Origin: Lichtheimia corymbifera B2541
Lineage: Eukaryota > Mucoromycota > Mucoromycetes > Mucorales > Lichtheimiaceae
NCBI GenBank assembly: GCA_000697475.1
Contig: JNEU01000917.1
Location: 1-31,207, forward strand
Direction of reading: 5' to 3'
Length of the DNA: 31,207 nt
Shown here: positions 1-10,091 of the stretch, in pieces
Numbering within the stretch: position 1 is the stretch's first letter
How the letters are laid out: every line of letters starts with the position of its first letter
Made by a program: the position numbers and the translations under genes
Notes under the pieces: model-generated
Seen by the model: the letters and a program-made list of their open reading frames with translations, nothing else
Databases searched by the model: none
What the model was told of the DNA's origin: nothing

Positions 1-2
1 CA

Positions 3-59
3 CAAAGAGCGGATAAGCAATTACAAGCATTCATTGAACGGCAACGTTTGGATCGATGA
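3..59 (+). CDS. Possible C-terminal end of a gene lying mostly outside the window
   Basis: Frame 3 is open from the window edge to a TGA at 57-59. It would encode an 18-residue charged, Gln/Arg-rich helical tail ending RQRLDR. The composition looks more like a real protein tail than the other two frames, but the piece is too short to identify. If real, it is the last exon of an upstream plus-strand gene. Confidence 0.25.
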   Translation, partial: QRADKQLQAFIERQRLDR

Positions 60-1024
60 CAGTTGTTCGGCTGAGAGGGGGAGCATGACACGGCCGTGGT
101 GGGGTAGTCAGCCTCTCAACTGCCTTATATATTCGCTGGATTTGGATAACTGAAACCCTGTCATTGTCAACCACTCGTTTGTCTGAGGAAGTGTATTTAG
201 AATAGCCATGGAAAATATTTTATAAACCCTTGTCTTTTGTCTTTGAATCTTTGAATTTGAGCTTGTTTGAGTGAAGCAGTTGCGATTGCTTATTGATTGA
301 ACCGGACGATTGAAAAGACCCCTTGTGATTACTTTATTTGGATTTTCTTTGACAACCTCTCTACGCACGTACTGCCCTACGTCTCAGATTTTTTGGGTCA
401 AGAAATGATAGAAGGCCTGATTACCTTCCTAATTTGGAAGGTCAATGGATCGCCGCGGAAAAAGTTACATCTTTTAGCGGAGCATTGGTGCTGTCAATTA
501 CAAAAAGAAGCAAACGATTTGGGGAGGTCGTTATTGAGCAATTTAGTGTCAAAGAGGAGTTAACGACCCAATTGAGCGGAGAATGGGAGGTGTGTTTGCA
601 ATTTTTTCGGCAACAGCGATTCAGAATGGCACATGCCATAAATCTCAGCTACCGACCACATAGAAGTACCTATTCGCATCACCTGCAAAATAAAACAACG
701 GTTCCCAACGAGAAGAGATATCATAAACATAGGTGGATCCCGGAGTGATATGTGATAATCCCACTTTGTTATATATAGCAGTATAATAAATTGCAAGCTG
801 ATGGTGATGCTTTATTAATATTCGAACAATATCAGAGGAAGACATGTTATGGATCATGTTAGTATCAAAGCAAAAGTGTAAGGGATGACTAGCGAGAATG
901 GTAAACTGACTTGGATGGTGGAATTAATGCAAAAAAGGCTGTGACTACTTTGCCGAACATGCAATTGCTCCACAAGAAAAAAAAAGCCTGCTTAATTTTC
1001 TCTTTCAACACCTTCTTTATAACC
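60..1024. other. Region upstream of the PUF6 gene; one unassigned open frame
   Basis: No recognisable gene is seen. Plus-strand frame 2 is open from about 353 to 748. Between 410 and 590 it reads like ordinary coding sequence (PDYLPNLEGQWIAAEKV, then VLSITKRSKRFGEVVIEQF) before turning into low-quality sequence. A possible acceptor (TGATAG at about 406-411) and donor (GTGTGT at about 589) flank this part. It could be an exon of an unrecognised gene or a decayed fragment; I cannot assign a family. The last ~60 bases before 1025 are pyrimidine-rich, as expected for the promoter and 5' UTR of the next gene. Confidence 0.3.
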
Positions 1025-3207
1025 ATGGCAGGCTTAAAACGCAAGGCAACAAGTCAAGCAGACGGCGATGATACCAACAAAAAGAGCAAGAGTGGTAAAT
1101 CGGGTGGCGATCGGGTGGTGCTACTGAGCGATTTGTCGAAAAGCTAACGAATGACAATACAGGATCGCACCAACAGCAAAAGGCGTTGAAGCTCGAGCGT
1201 AAGGCGCAGGATCCCAAGTTTGATATGATGACAAAGACCAAAAAGATCTGGGAGACGCTTCGACGTGGTGACATTAGCAAAGAGGAAACCAAGGATCTCA
1301 TGAGTCAGATCATGGCTTTGATCGCCGGCCATGTCAAAGAGGTACCGTACAAGAGAACAGCGATCCAGCAAGTGACTCAATAGTCTATTTGGAGAATAGG
1401 TCATTTTCAAGCACGATGCTTCCCGTATCATTCAAACCTGTCTCAAGAAGGGCAATTCTGAGCAACGCAATCAAATCGTATCCGAGTTGAACGGTCATTT
1501 TGAGGAACTGGCCAAGTCCATGTATGGCAAGTTCATTGTTCTCAAGGCACTCGAATACTGGTATGTGTGACCATGGCTATAAAGTGGATGATTGTATTAA
1601 TGCCATCTTGTTATAGTCCCAAGCAACGAGACCAAGTCTTATCTGAATTCCGTACACATGTCAGAAAATTGATTCGCCACAAAGACGCTTCCACTGTTGT
1701 CGAGACATTCTATGCTCAGTATTCCAATGCCACGCAACGCAATGAGCTTTTGGCCGAGTTTTATGGTCCCGAGATGACTCTCTTCAATCGTGGTGGTGGT
1801 GCAAAGACACTCGAAGGCTTATTGGAGTCGCTCCCAGAAAAGAAGGATTCGGTTCTCAAGTTCATGTCAGAGACCTTGATTGGATGCACGGATAAGGGTA
1901 CCATCGTACACAGTATCGTCCACAAGGCATTGTTGCAGTATTTGACATATGCGGACGCCAAGGATCGTGAGGTATGTGTAGAAGGGATTATCCGAAATCG
2001 ACATGCAAAGGTGCTTATTAGGATGATTGTAGAATATGATGGCCCATATCAGAGACAATCTTCAAGAGATTTTGCACACCCGTGAAGGAGCCAAGGTAGC
2101 CATGATCTGCATCTCATACGCTTCCCCCAAGGTAAATTGAGCGACTTTGTGAGGGTTGTAAAGAGAAACTTATGCTTTATTATAGGATCGTAAAGCCATT
2201 GTCAAAAATTTTAAGCAATATCTTGTCAAGATTGCCCAAGATGAATACGGTCACTTGGTATTGATTCGCCTGTTGGATGTGATGGATGATACGGTGTTGA
2301 TCAACAAGGCTGTCATCAACGTGAGTGTCGGATGATATGGATGCATTATGACATGGTGGATAACACGTGGTGTTATAGGAATTATGCAAGAACGCCACTG
2401 ATCTTTTCGCTGACAAGTTTGGACGTCGCGTGTTTTTGTACATCCTTGCTGGTCGCAACACAAAGTACTTTTCTCCCGAGACTGTTCGACAAATGAATGA
2501 GGGTGATGCTATTCGACAAAGGTAAGGATATGATGAATGTGGGACGCGTGATAGATGATCGCTTACACTGTTAATAGCAAAAAGGATCCCGAAGTCAGAG
2601 CCAAGGAGATTTTGAATGAAGCATCGCCCCTCTTGATCGATACTGTTGCAAAGAAGGCCCCTGTGTTGATGCGTGAGAAATTATCTTCCCAGGTTGTCCA
2701 GGAAATCTTGTTGCATGCCACCGGTAAGATATACACGTCAAGTCAACAAAGGGATATGATATTCATCCAGAGATACTTTCTTAGGTGATAAGACAGCAGC
2801 CATCAATGCAATCCTGGACCTGGCTTCTGAAAATATTGAAAAGGAGAACCACATCATGCAAGATCGCTTTGGTAACCGTGTCATTAAGGCGATGGTCAAG
2901 GCTGACAGTGCCGAAGAAACCAATGACAAAGGTAAGCTTGCATGACAATGAAGCAACATGTACGATATTAACACTGTGGTATGTAGCTGTTGAACCCCTT
3001 GAATTTGCCCCCCAACTTCTTGAACGCATCAAGCCCCATGTCGGTTTCTATGCCACCAACTTTGGCAGCTTTGTTATCGTTGCATTGACCGAAGTACCAT
3101 CCACATCCTCCAAAATGAAGAAGCTTTTGAAACCACACAAGAAAGACATTCAACAAGCTGCCAGCGAGAACAATGCCGGTGCCAAGATCCTCATTGAATT
3201 ATTGTAA
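1025..3207 (+). CDS. PUF6: Pumilio-family ribosome biogenesis protein (PUF6/PUM3-like), 10 exons, 551 aa
   Basis: Nucleolar RNA-binding protein of the Puf6/PUM3 (Penguin) family. In yeast it acts in 60S maturation and ASH1 mRNA repression. Exons: 1025-1094, 1163-1341, 1400-1560, 1617-1971, 2033-2131, 2186-2320, 2379-2521, 2578-2723, 2785-2931, 2987-3207; phases sum to 552 codons. The Lys-rich N-terminus (residues 1-25) resembles a nuclear localisation signal. Next come atypical Puf repeats with hallmarks such as FKHDASRIIQTCLKKG, MYGKFIVLKALEYC, REGAKVAMICISYASPK and YGHLVLIRLLDVMDDT. The C-terminal third matches the CPL region (FGRRVFLYILAGR, MQDRFGNRVIKAMVKAD, KPHVGFYATNFGSFVIVAL). Yeast and human members are ~650 aa; the shortfall is in the N-terminal tail. 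The first intron has a GTAAAT donor and GCTAACG branch site. The ATG at 1025 follows a pyrimidine-rich leader. It is convergent with the V-ATPase gene, with 62 bp between stops. Confidence 0.92.
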
Positions 3208-3269
3208 TCATATAGTTTTCATGCGAAAAAAAGTCATTGTTGTATTCTTTCATGCGTAAAAGTAGGCTA

Positions 3270-4077
3270 TTATTGAAAATCTGCTGCCTTGCCAGTCTAT
3301 AGAGAAAAAAGAATAAAAATATTGCATATTCCCATTAGCATATATATATATACAATAGTTGATTGCCTTTTTTTCTTACCGTCAAAAGACCCACAATAAG
3401 ACCAAAGAGACCCAAGACTGAGCCGAAAATCTCAACGACCAAAACCTTGACAAAGAGCTGAGGATCCTGAGCATCTGCTAAAGCAGCACTGGAACCTGTG
3501 ATGCCAACACAGACACCACAAAGAAGGTTGCATACACCCACAGTGAGACCACCCCAGAAAATGGCGTGTCCTATTGAAAGTAGGGCGTCAGTTCCACATG
3601 GGTCCATATATATCGTACACACACACAACACACCTGTAAAGTAGTTCGAAGCAGAGTAAAGTTGTTCAGGTGGAATATCGTTGAGCTTTGCTGAATAGAC
3701 GATGGTCATGATGACACCGTAAATGGCGACGACTTCGCAGAAAATAATAGAAATGAGGTTGCGAGATTGGATGCGAGGCGTCTTGACAGCACCACCCAAG
3801 AGAGAGGAGCCTGTAACGTAGATACCCCTATAGAATAAAATAAGTATACAGCATCTACAAGACGCGTAATGGATTCGTTGCATTACCAAGCAGCACCTGC
3901 AACCGAGAGACCGATACACAAGCCCATACCAGTGCTTGCCCATGCATAGGGTGATGTGTCTTCGAGTAGCTTGCCGACATTGAAGGCTTCACCAGTGCCG
4001 GTGAATAGCATGTACAAGCCTACAATGCTCAAAAGACTGATCGCGCCTGTAGCGAGAGTGGTATAAAAGCCGGGCAT
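3270..4077 (-). CDS. VMA16: V-type proton ATPase 21-kDa proteolipid subunit c''
   Basis: Subunit c'' of the V-ATPase Vo ring, which moves protons into vacuole and endosomes. Exons in transcript order: 4077-3887, 3827-3634, 3570-3380, 3296-3270; total 603 nt, 200 aa, close to the ~213 aa of yeast. Hydrophobic segments run through the protein. The essential membrane glutamate sits in [16 protein letters not shown]. The third hydrophobic block is [19 protein letters not shown] and the last is [15 protein letters not shown]. The coding end is not the stop met by reading through the last donor. A GTAAGA donor at 3379, GCTAAT branch and CTATAG acceptor add a 27-nt final exon encoding TGKAADFQ, which fits the family's C-terminus. 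The leader upstream of 4077 carries a CA repeat. Confidence 0.95.
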
Positions 4078-4328
4078 AACAGTAAGGTGAAAAGGAGCAA
4101 AGGGGGAGGAAAAAGAAGCTGAAACACAGGATGATGGCGTCGCGGAGTCATCATCGTTGAACCGCTCGTCGTATCATTACACCCACACACACACCTCTAC
4201 ACCACTGATTGAAATGATGTCACCCTATTCTGAACAATGATCCTCAAACATTAAAGGAAACAGAGAAGAAAAAAGAGACTACATGCATAGAATAGAATAT
4301 ATTATATTTTGATCTTTTATATATATCG

Positions 4329-7300
4329 CTAATCGGTTTCCTCTATATGATACATTATCGTTAATAAACTTGTTTTGCTGTGATTTGATCAACTTACCGG
4401 TATGATATCCACTTCGTCTATAGAAAAAAAATTGTTGCATGAGTAACTACATATAAAAATACGGGTACAACTTACCTCATCTCTGCCAAAACTCTGCGTG
4501 CGTTTGTAAGCTCAGCATCCAATTTGAGGATCTTGACTTGTTGCTCCATTTCCCTCCGCTTGAACTCGTGCACCGATAATTTGTTAAAGTCAATGTTGAG
4601 ATCATCATTCTCTGCCTTTTTAGCAACGAGATTGCGCACTTGCTTAACAAGTTCAGCGGCAGCATCCTTCACAGCCTTGGCTGCAAGCTCAAGACGTTCT
4701 TGGGTACGAGACATGAATGTGGATTTGACACGTGAAGCAGCGACAAGCTGTGCTGTTGCAGCCGATACTTCGTTGGAAGCGACAATCAATTGTTCAAGCG
4801 AGTGTGTCTTGCTAATAACACCATCAGCAGCTTCGACAAGCAAGTTGGTAGCAAATCCAACGGCCTTGGCAGCGGAGATAAGACCTTCAGTCCAACGATT
4901 GTGCTTTTTGTAAAAGGCAGCCTTGGATGATGAGCCTCTACCTTGGGCAACAATTTCTTGTTGAGAAGCTGTGGCACACTTTATCAAGTTGCCAATGGCA
5001 TTGGTCAATGCAAGCACCGAATTCAAAATCAACTTGTGCACTTGGATATCCGTAGCTGAGAACTCGGGGTTGCTAGGTCGTTGCATCAATGCCTGGATCT
5101 TGGCTGTAGCTTCTTCAATAGCACGGGCAGCATTGTTCATTTCTTGCTCAACCAAATCACCAATTTCACCATCTTCAAGCTTGTTGATATCCATGCCGGT
5201 AAGAATCAAATCCTCCGTCTTTTGCGAGAGCTTCGTCAAGGAATCTTGTACACGCATATCACCCTGGATCAACACTTCAGGTCGTTGTGCTGGTGGTAAC
5301 ATCTTGAGATAGGATGACATGACACCGCTAAAGTACTGGATACACGATTCGGCAGATTGACGTGCAAGCTTGATAATTTCTTCAATATCCTCGTCATCAA
5401 CAACCAAACGAGTGATGCCTTTAGCATGGAGGAGCACATCAATAATAGTATCAGCAAATTCGAGGGCACGGGTAATGGTAACGGTGTGATCGCCGCTGTT
5501 GCTGCCATCAAGGAACTTGCTAAACGCTGACATGAATTCAACAGACATGATACTGGCTCGTTCAATCATTGACAAGGTCAATTCAGGTGTTGCATTCTCG
5601 TTGCCATGCTGTCCTGGAGTCTCAAGCTCATAAACACCTTCGTTGATCTTTTGTACACATGTTGTCAAAATGCTGTCTATTATCATACACAAGGTTAATA
5701 TACATCAACGCTAACATCCACGTGCCTTTTTATCTTACCAAGGATCTGATTGAGTTTCTCGGTTTGCTCTCTCTCCAAGCGGTTGACCTCTTCTTGCAAA
5801 TCTTCTTGGCGGTCATTCTAATAAAGGCATCGTATTAGATATTGGGATTATTGGTTCACACAGCTATGTATTTGTTACCTCTTGTAGAGCTGCCAATTGT
5901 TGAAGGCATTCATCCATACCAGCTTGGAGAACAGCAATCTCTTCATCTTTCTCCTACGATTCAAATATTGGTATGCTGATCACTTGTCACTGTCGTAGCA
6001 GTTACTTACCCTGCGAATACGATCAGCATCACCTTGCTGTTCTTCCATTTGCTTGAGGAATTCATCAATGATGGCTTGCTTCTCGACCAAGCTTGCTTCC
6101 AACTCGGCCTTTTCACGGTTGAACTTGGCAATAAGCGCACTAACTTCAGCACCCTTGGATTTGCCAGCATCTTGTGCTTGCGAACGGGCATCATTGAGTT
6201 CACGTTGCATACGTTCAATGTCATCACGTTGATTCTATACCAAACATTTATATTTAGCATGCAATCGAGAATCGACCTTGTACCTTTACTTACGGTTTGG
6301 ATTCTTGCCAATTCGTTTCTTGCACGGTCACGTTCACGGATGAGATCAGCAAGCTCGACATTTTTGGCACGCATATCTGCTTGCATACGCTCGAGTTTCT
6401 CGGTAGCTTCGTTTGCCGAGTTGGCCTTTACTTGAAGTTGCTTGTACTTGTTGAGCAAGTCAATGTGTTCCTTACGCAGCTGGCTGTAGAGCTTGGCAAG
6501 AGCCTCATACTTGTTCTTCCACATTTGGATTTCATCTATAGACATTCAGCACTGTTAGGATCTAAAAAGTATGATACCAATCCGAAACCTTACTTTGCAG
6601 CGATCGAATAAGCTCGTCCTTGGATTGATCCCGTTGCTGAAAGTGTTCGTTGACTTGAGAGAGTTCTTCTTCCAATGCTTTCACTCTCTATTTCAGCTCA
6701 TTAGAATCACCATTCGTTTGTCATATGGCACAATACATACGCGATCATATTGTTCCAAGAGCATTTGATCCCGCTCGACTTGATTTCGATAATTGAGCAG
6801 CTGCATTTCAAGTTCATTGATACGACCGGTCTGGTGGCTCAACATTTGTTGACGCATCAACTGCTCTTGCTCTTGACGTGCACGTTCAGCAAGCAATCGT
6901 TGTTGTTCTTCAAACTCCTTTTGTTGCTGTAATTGCATTTGGCGCATACGTTCTTGTTCAGCAGCTCGTTGTTGAGCCAACTGCTTTTGTTGTTCTTCAT
7001 ATTCTCGTTGTTGCTTAGCTTGTTGCTCAGACCAAAAGTCCACGACAGGTTCAGGGGATGGTGCTGGTGCTGGGGATGAGGATGCAGTTGTTGGGCGTTT
7101 GGGAAGGGTGGGTGTGGAGGCGCTTTCAATGAGCGAAGGAGGATCTTGTGATAATCTTGGTACATCAATCAAGCTGGTAAGATATCTGAGATTGGCACAT
7201 TCTGAATAAAATCGCAAAAGGCCATAATGCTGTTGGTTGTAACGTTGACGTAATGGTTCTAATGCATCCATTGCACCCGTGCCTAATAATTCATCCAAAG

Positions 7301-8174
7301 CATAAGATACTTGTTTCCACTATAATCCCATCCCATCTTACTTACGTTTGTGCATAGCGCGTAACATGCTGGTAATAAATGTGTAGATGCCATAACTCTC
7401 TTCCACCAAAGGCACAAGCGATGCAATACGGCACTCGTTGTTGCTAGCCATGTTGAAACTGGAGAAAACCACCTTTTGGAAAGTATCGATACGATCCTGC
7501 AGTTGCATCAACTCGCTGATTGTTTCAAAGCTATACCCAAACATAAAGAATCAATATCCTGCCTCATTGTTCATGCACAATGACCACCCTCTTACCCTTC
7601 ATTCGGATCATCAATGTTCTTCAAGCTAATGTATTCCTCGTATCCAAAGCTGCCGTTGAACTCGGGGTGTCGGCGATGATACTGAAGCTTGTACAGCAAG
7701 AGATCGACATAGTTACGGATCAAGGTACCATATCCACGAATGCCATCTGCCATCACACTCCTTGCACAAGCTTCCAACCAGCCTATTTCTCGGAGAGCAT
7801 CTTTGATAACCTAGTATAATTCCATTATCAGTATTCAAATAGACTTGTACCTCGCGTCAACAAGTGTCTTACATTGGGATGGCCGTCCTTGATGATCTTG
7901 TGCACCGTGATGAGTGCCTTGAACGTTTGCACCTCGTCGGATAGCAGTGGCTGGACCTTCAAAATGTTCCAAATGACAGCAGACGTGCGGTGATCCCAGG
8001 TGTAGACAATACATTCTAGACCGAGATGGTGAGTTGAATGGGTCGAGAATAGCCGGGGATGACAAGCTTACTTCGAACGTGCTTTTGTTTGGGAGCACTT
8101 TCCTCAATGCTGGTAGCCTTTTTGATACTCTGGGTCAATTCGCTTTCTGCCTTTTCCGGTGATAGATATGACAT
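4329..8174 (-). CDS. SLA2: Sla2/HIP1R-type endocytic adaptor (ANTH, coiled coil, I/LWEQ actin-binding), 13 exons, 1045 aa
   Basis: Couples clathrin-coated pits and PI(4,5)P2 membrane to actin during endocytosis. Exons in order: 8174-8072, 8015-7873, 7810-7596, 7530-7346, 7282-6741, 6687-6594, 6535-6294, 6234-6010, 5953-5879, 5817-5739, 5676-4476, 4417-4398, 4342-4329; sum 3138 nt. The ANTH domain (about residues 1-270) has the phosphoinositide motif K-x9-K-x-K-H (KATSIEESAPKQKH) followed by CIVYTWDHRTSAVIW. A Pro-rich linker near residue 310 is followed by a Gln/Glu-rich coiled coil (~330-620). A talin/HIP1 I/LWEQ module (~790-1020, including WTEGLISAAKAVGFATNLLV) comes next. The gene ends with two tiny exons of 20 and 14 nt that give the tail RRSGYHTEETD. 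Yeast Sla2 is 968 aa. The ATG at 8174 is the only one giving the conserved N-terminus. Confidence 0.95.
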
Positions 8175-8742
8175 TGTAAAGAATGGGGAGAAGAGAAAAA
8201 AGTGGGTGGGTTAAAGGAAAGGGTAGCGTTATTGAAAAGAAAGACAGGGTGGTGGTGGTTCGAACAGATGAAATTCAGGCCAGCTAATACAACACGCTTG
8301 CTTTTTGCGGTGCCTTGGCATGCACTTTTGCATTTTGGTGTCACCCATCCCGACCATCATCCTATACACATCTTGAAGGGCAATCATTTGTTCATTGCCA
8401 AGATTATGATCCTTTCTATAACCCCTCCCCCCCTTTGCTCCTAAATCTTAAATCGCCAAGCAACCACCCTTCTTCATGTAAAGCGTGTGCCTGTTGACAT
8501 GTTGCCAGAAATGGATGACATGGGTGGGGTTGGTGGAGACATTATATGTTTCATGGAAAAAAGAATTCTTGCAACTCAACAATGAAATCCAAGATAAAGA
8601 AATACAGGAGAACTAAAAGTGCAATTGTGGATAGATTGATGCATGCAGTAATTGTATTAATGCTTCTCCCTGAGAAACATGGTATCTATCTAGATAGCGG
8701 TGTATATATATGTACTGTACATGAGGGTGGTTTCAACTTTGC
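8175..8742. other. Intergenic: SLA2 promoter side and 3' flank of the His-rich gene
   Basis: No gene is supported. The part next to 8174 is the likely SLA2 promoter/5' UTR; read on the minus strand it is rich in C/T tracts (CCCCTCCCCCCC near 8427). The part next to 8743 would be the 3' UTR of the His-rich gene and holds AT-rich stretches and a TATATATA near 8703. Short open frames here lack codon structure. Confidence 0.6.
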
Positions 8743-8866
8743 TTAATGGATATGAGGTTGTGAACGATGGTGATGGAGATGATGATGTTGTTGTTGGCAA
8801 TGGTGATCTACACCATGGTGGTTGTCAAGATGATAATGATGATGGTGGTGGTGGTGGTGATGATGG

Positions 8867-8907
<41 letters not shown>

Positions 8908-10091
8908 GTGGTGTTGTGGAATATCGGATGACTTTTCTTTCCTTTTTGCTGCAGTAGTCGCAGATAATGAACGTCGCATCCCAGCACTGTTGCATGATGA
9001 TGACGATGCTGGTTGATGTTGTTGGTTGCTATGGTGATGAAGACAAGGAGAGTGATGGCAGTGTTGATGTTCTAATGTAGCATGAGGTGATTGAACGAGA
9101 GGACTGGAGTTGTTTTGATAGCAATGTTGGTGACAATGATGATGGTGTCCATGTGGATGATGATGATGATGCTGCTGTGATCGGTGATGGTTATGATGAC
9201 AACAGTGATTTGGTAACGGTAACGTATTGTGATGATGCATGTAGTGGTAGTAGTGGAAATGATGACATGCATATTCCAAGTCGTTAGCTGCAGGTGGTTG
9301 ATCAGGTGGGGGTGTTGGTGGTAGATGCATAGCTGCAGTAGGATGTAGCAGTTCACATTGCCGTGTTACACAGCGTTCCTTGGCAGGCTCATTGATGACA
9401 GGCACTGGAAGCTGTTGCTGATGACAATGGTGATGCTGACGCGAGGTGGTGGCTTGCCTTGCGCTTTTGGTGGTCTGCAATTTCAGTGTTAACCCTTGTC
9501 CGTGCATATGCATAATTCCATATTTTACCTGTGGCTGCGATCTTAGGATACTTTGCTGCGTGCTTGGTTTATTCCTTGATGCCCTTTGTGCACTAGTAGT
9601 TGCTGCTTGTATCAGCTTACTAGGACGTAAGAGGCGATACGTGTCATTGTCATTGTCAAATTGTTGTTCGTGTCCCAGAGCTTTGGGTGTAACCGATGGT
9701 GATGGTGTGGAGATAGATGGCTGCGGGATAGCTGCTGCTGTGCATACGACCGCATCAGTTTTTGAAATAAATACAAAAAATAGTAATATCGGGTATCCCT
9801 GGGATCTGTGATTGCGCAACTGCGCATACCTTGTTTAGGATGTAATTCTTTAAGAATGTCGTCAAGTAAGCTGCCAGATCCGCTAGTATCCTGGATAATG
9901 TCTTGCAGTGCGCTGCTGCTAATGAAATCGGAAGATGCTATTGTTGTTGTAGCAGGATTGTTGTGTGCAGACAAGCTTGAAGAGCTGGTGTTGGTAGTGG
10001 TAGTAGTGGTAGCAGTAGTCGTGGTGGTGGTTGTTGTTGGTGTTGTTGTCGCCACCGGTTTATCTTTCCGGGTAAAACGCAGCAGACCCAT
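8743..10091 (-). CDS. Histidine-rich low-complexity protein, two exons, 418 aa, function unknown
   Basis: Exon 1 is 10091-9830 and exon 2 is 9737-8743. The intron has a GTATGC donor and a GCACAG acceptor, and joining is in frame (G|CA). The start at 10091 (MGLLRFTRKDKPV) is the first ATG; the open frame runs further upstream but without a better start. Residues 14-35 are Thr-rich. Residues ~60-85 are the least repetitive part and end in a hydrophobic/acidic stretch (SGSLLDDILKELHPKQ). The middle is Ser/Thr/Gln-rich. The last ~180 residues are dominated by His with scattered Cys and contain an uninterrupted run of 26 His (8836-8913). Most of the length is low complexity, so homology is not readable. 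Metal binding is a composition-based guess. A non-coding microsatellite cannot be excluded, but the open frame across the intron argues for a gene. Confidence 0.55.
8836..8913. repeat. (GAT/GGT)n trinucleotide tract encoding 26 consecutive His
   Basis: On the minus strand this is an unbroken series of 26 CAT/CAC codons. CAC-type interruptions are clustered at the two ends and pure CAT fills the centre, the usual pattern of a slippage-prone microsatellite. Length polymorphism between strains is expected. Confidence 0.9.

Noticed and set aside
4524..5312. Plus-strand open frames over the large SLA2 exon
   Set aside because: They are antisense shadows of the I/LWEQ-encoding exon; the minus-strand frame has clear domain identity and consistent splicing.
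8700..9287. Plus-strand Asp/Gly-rich open frames
   Set aside because: They are the GAT-repeat strand of the His-rich gene, restricted to the repeat and lacking any non-repetitive segment.
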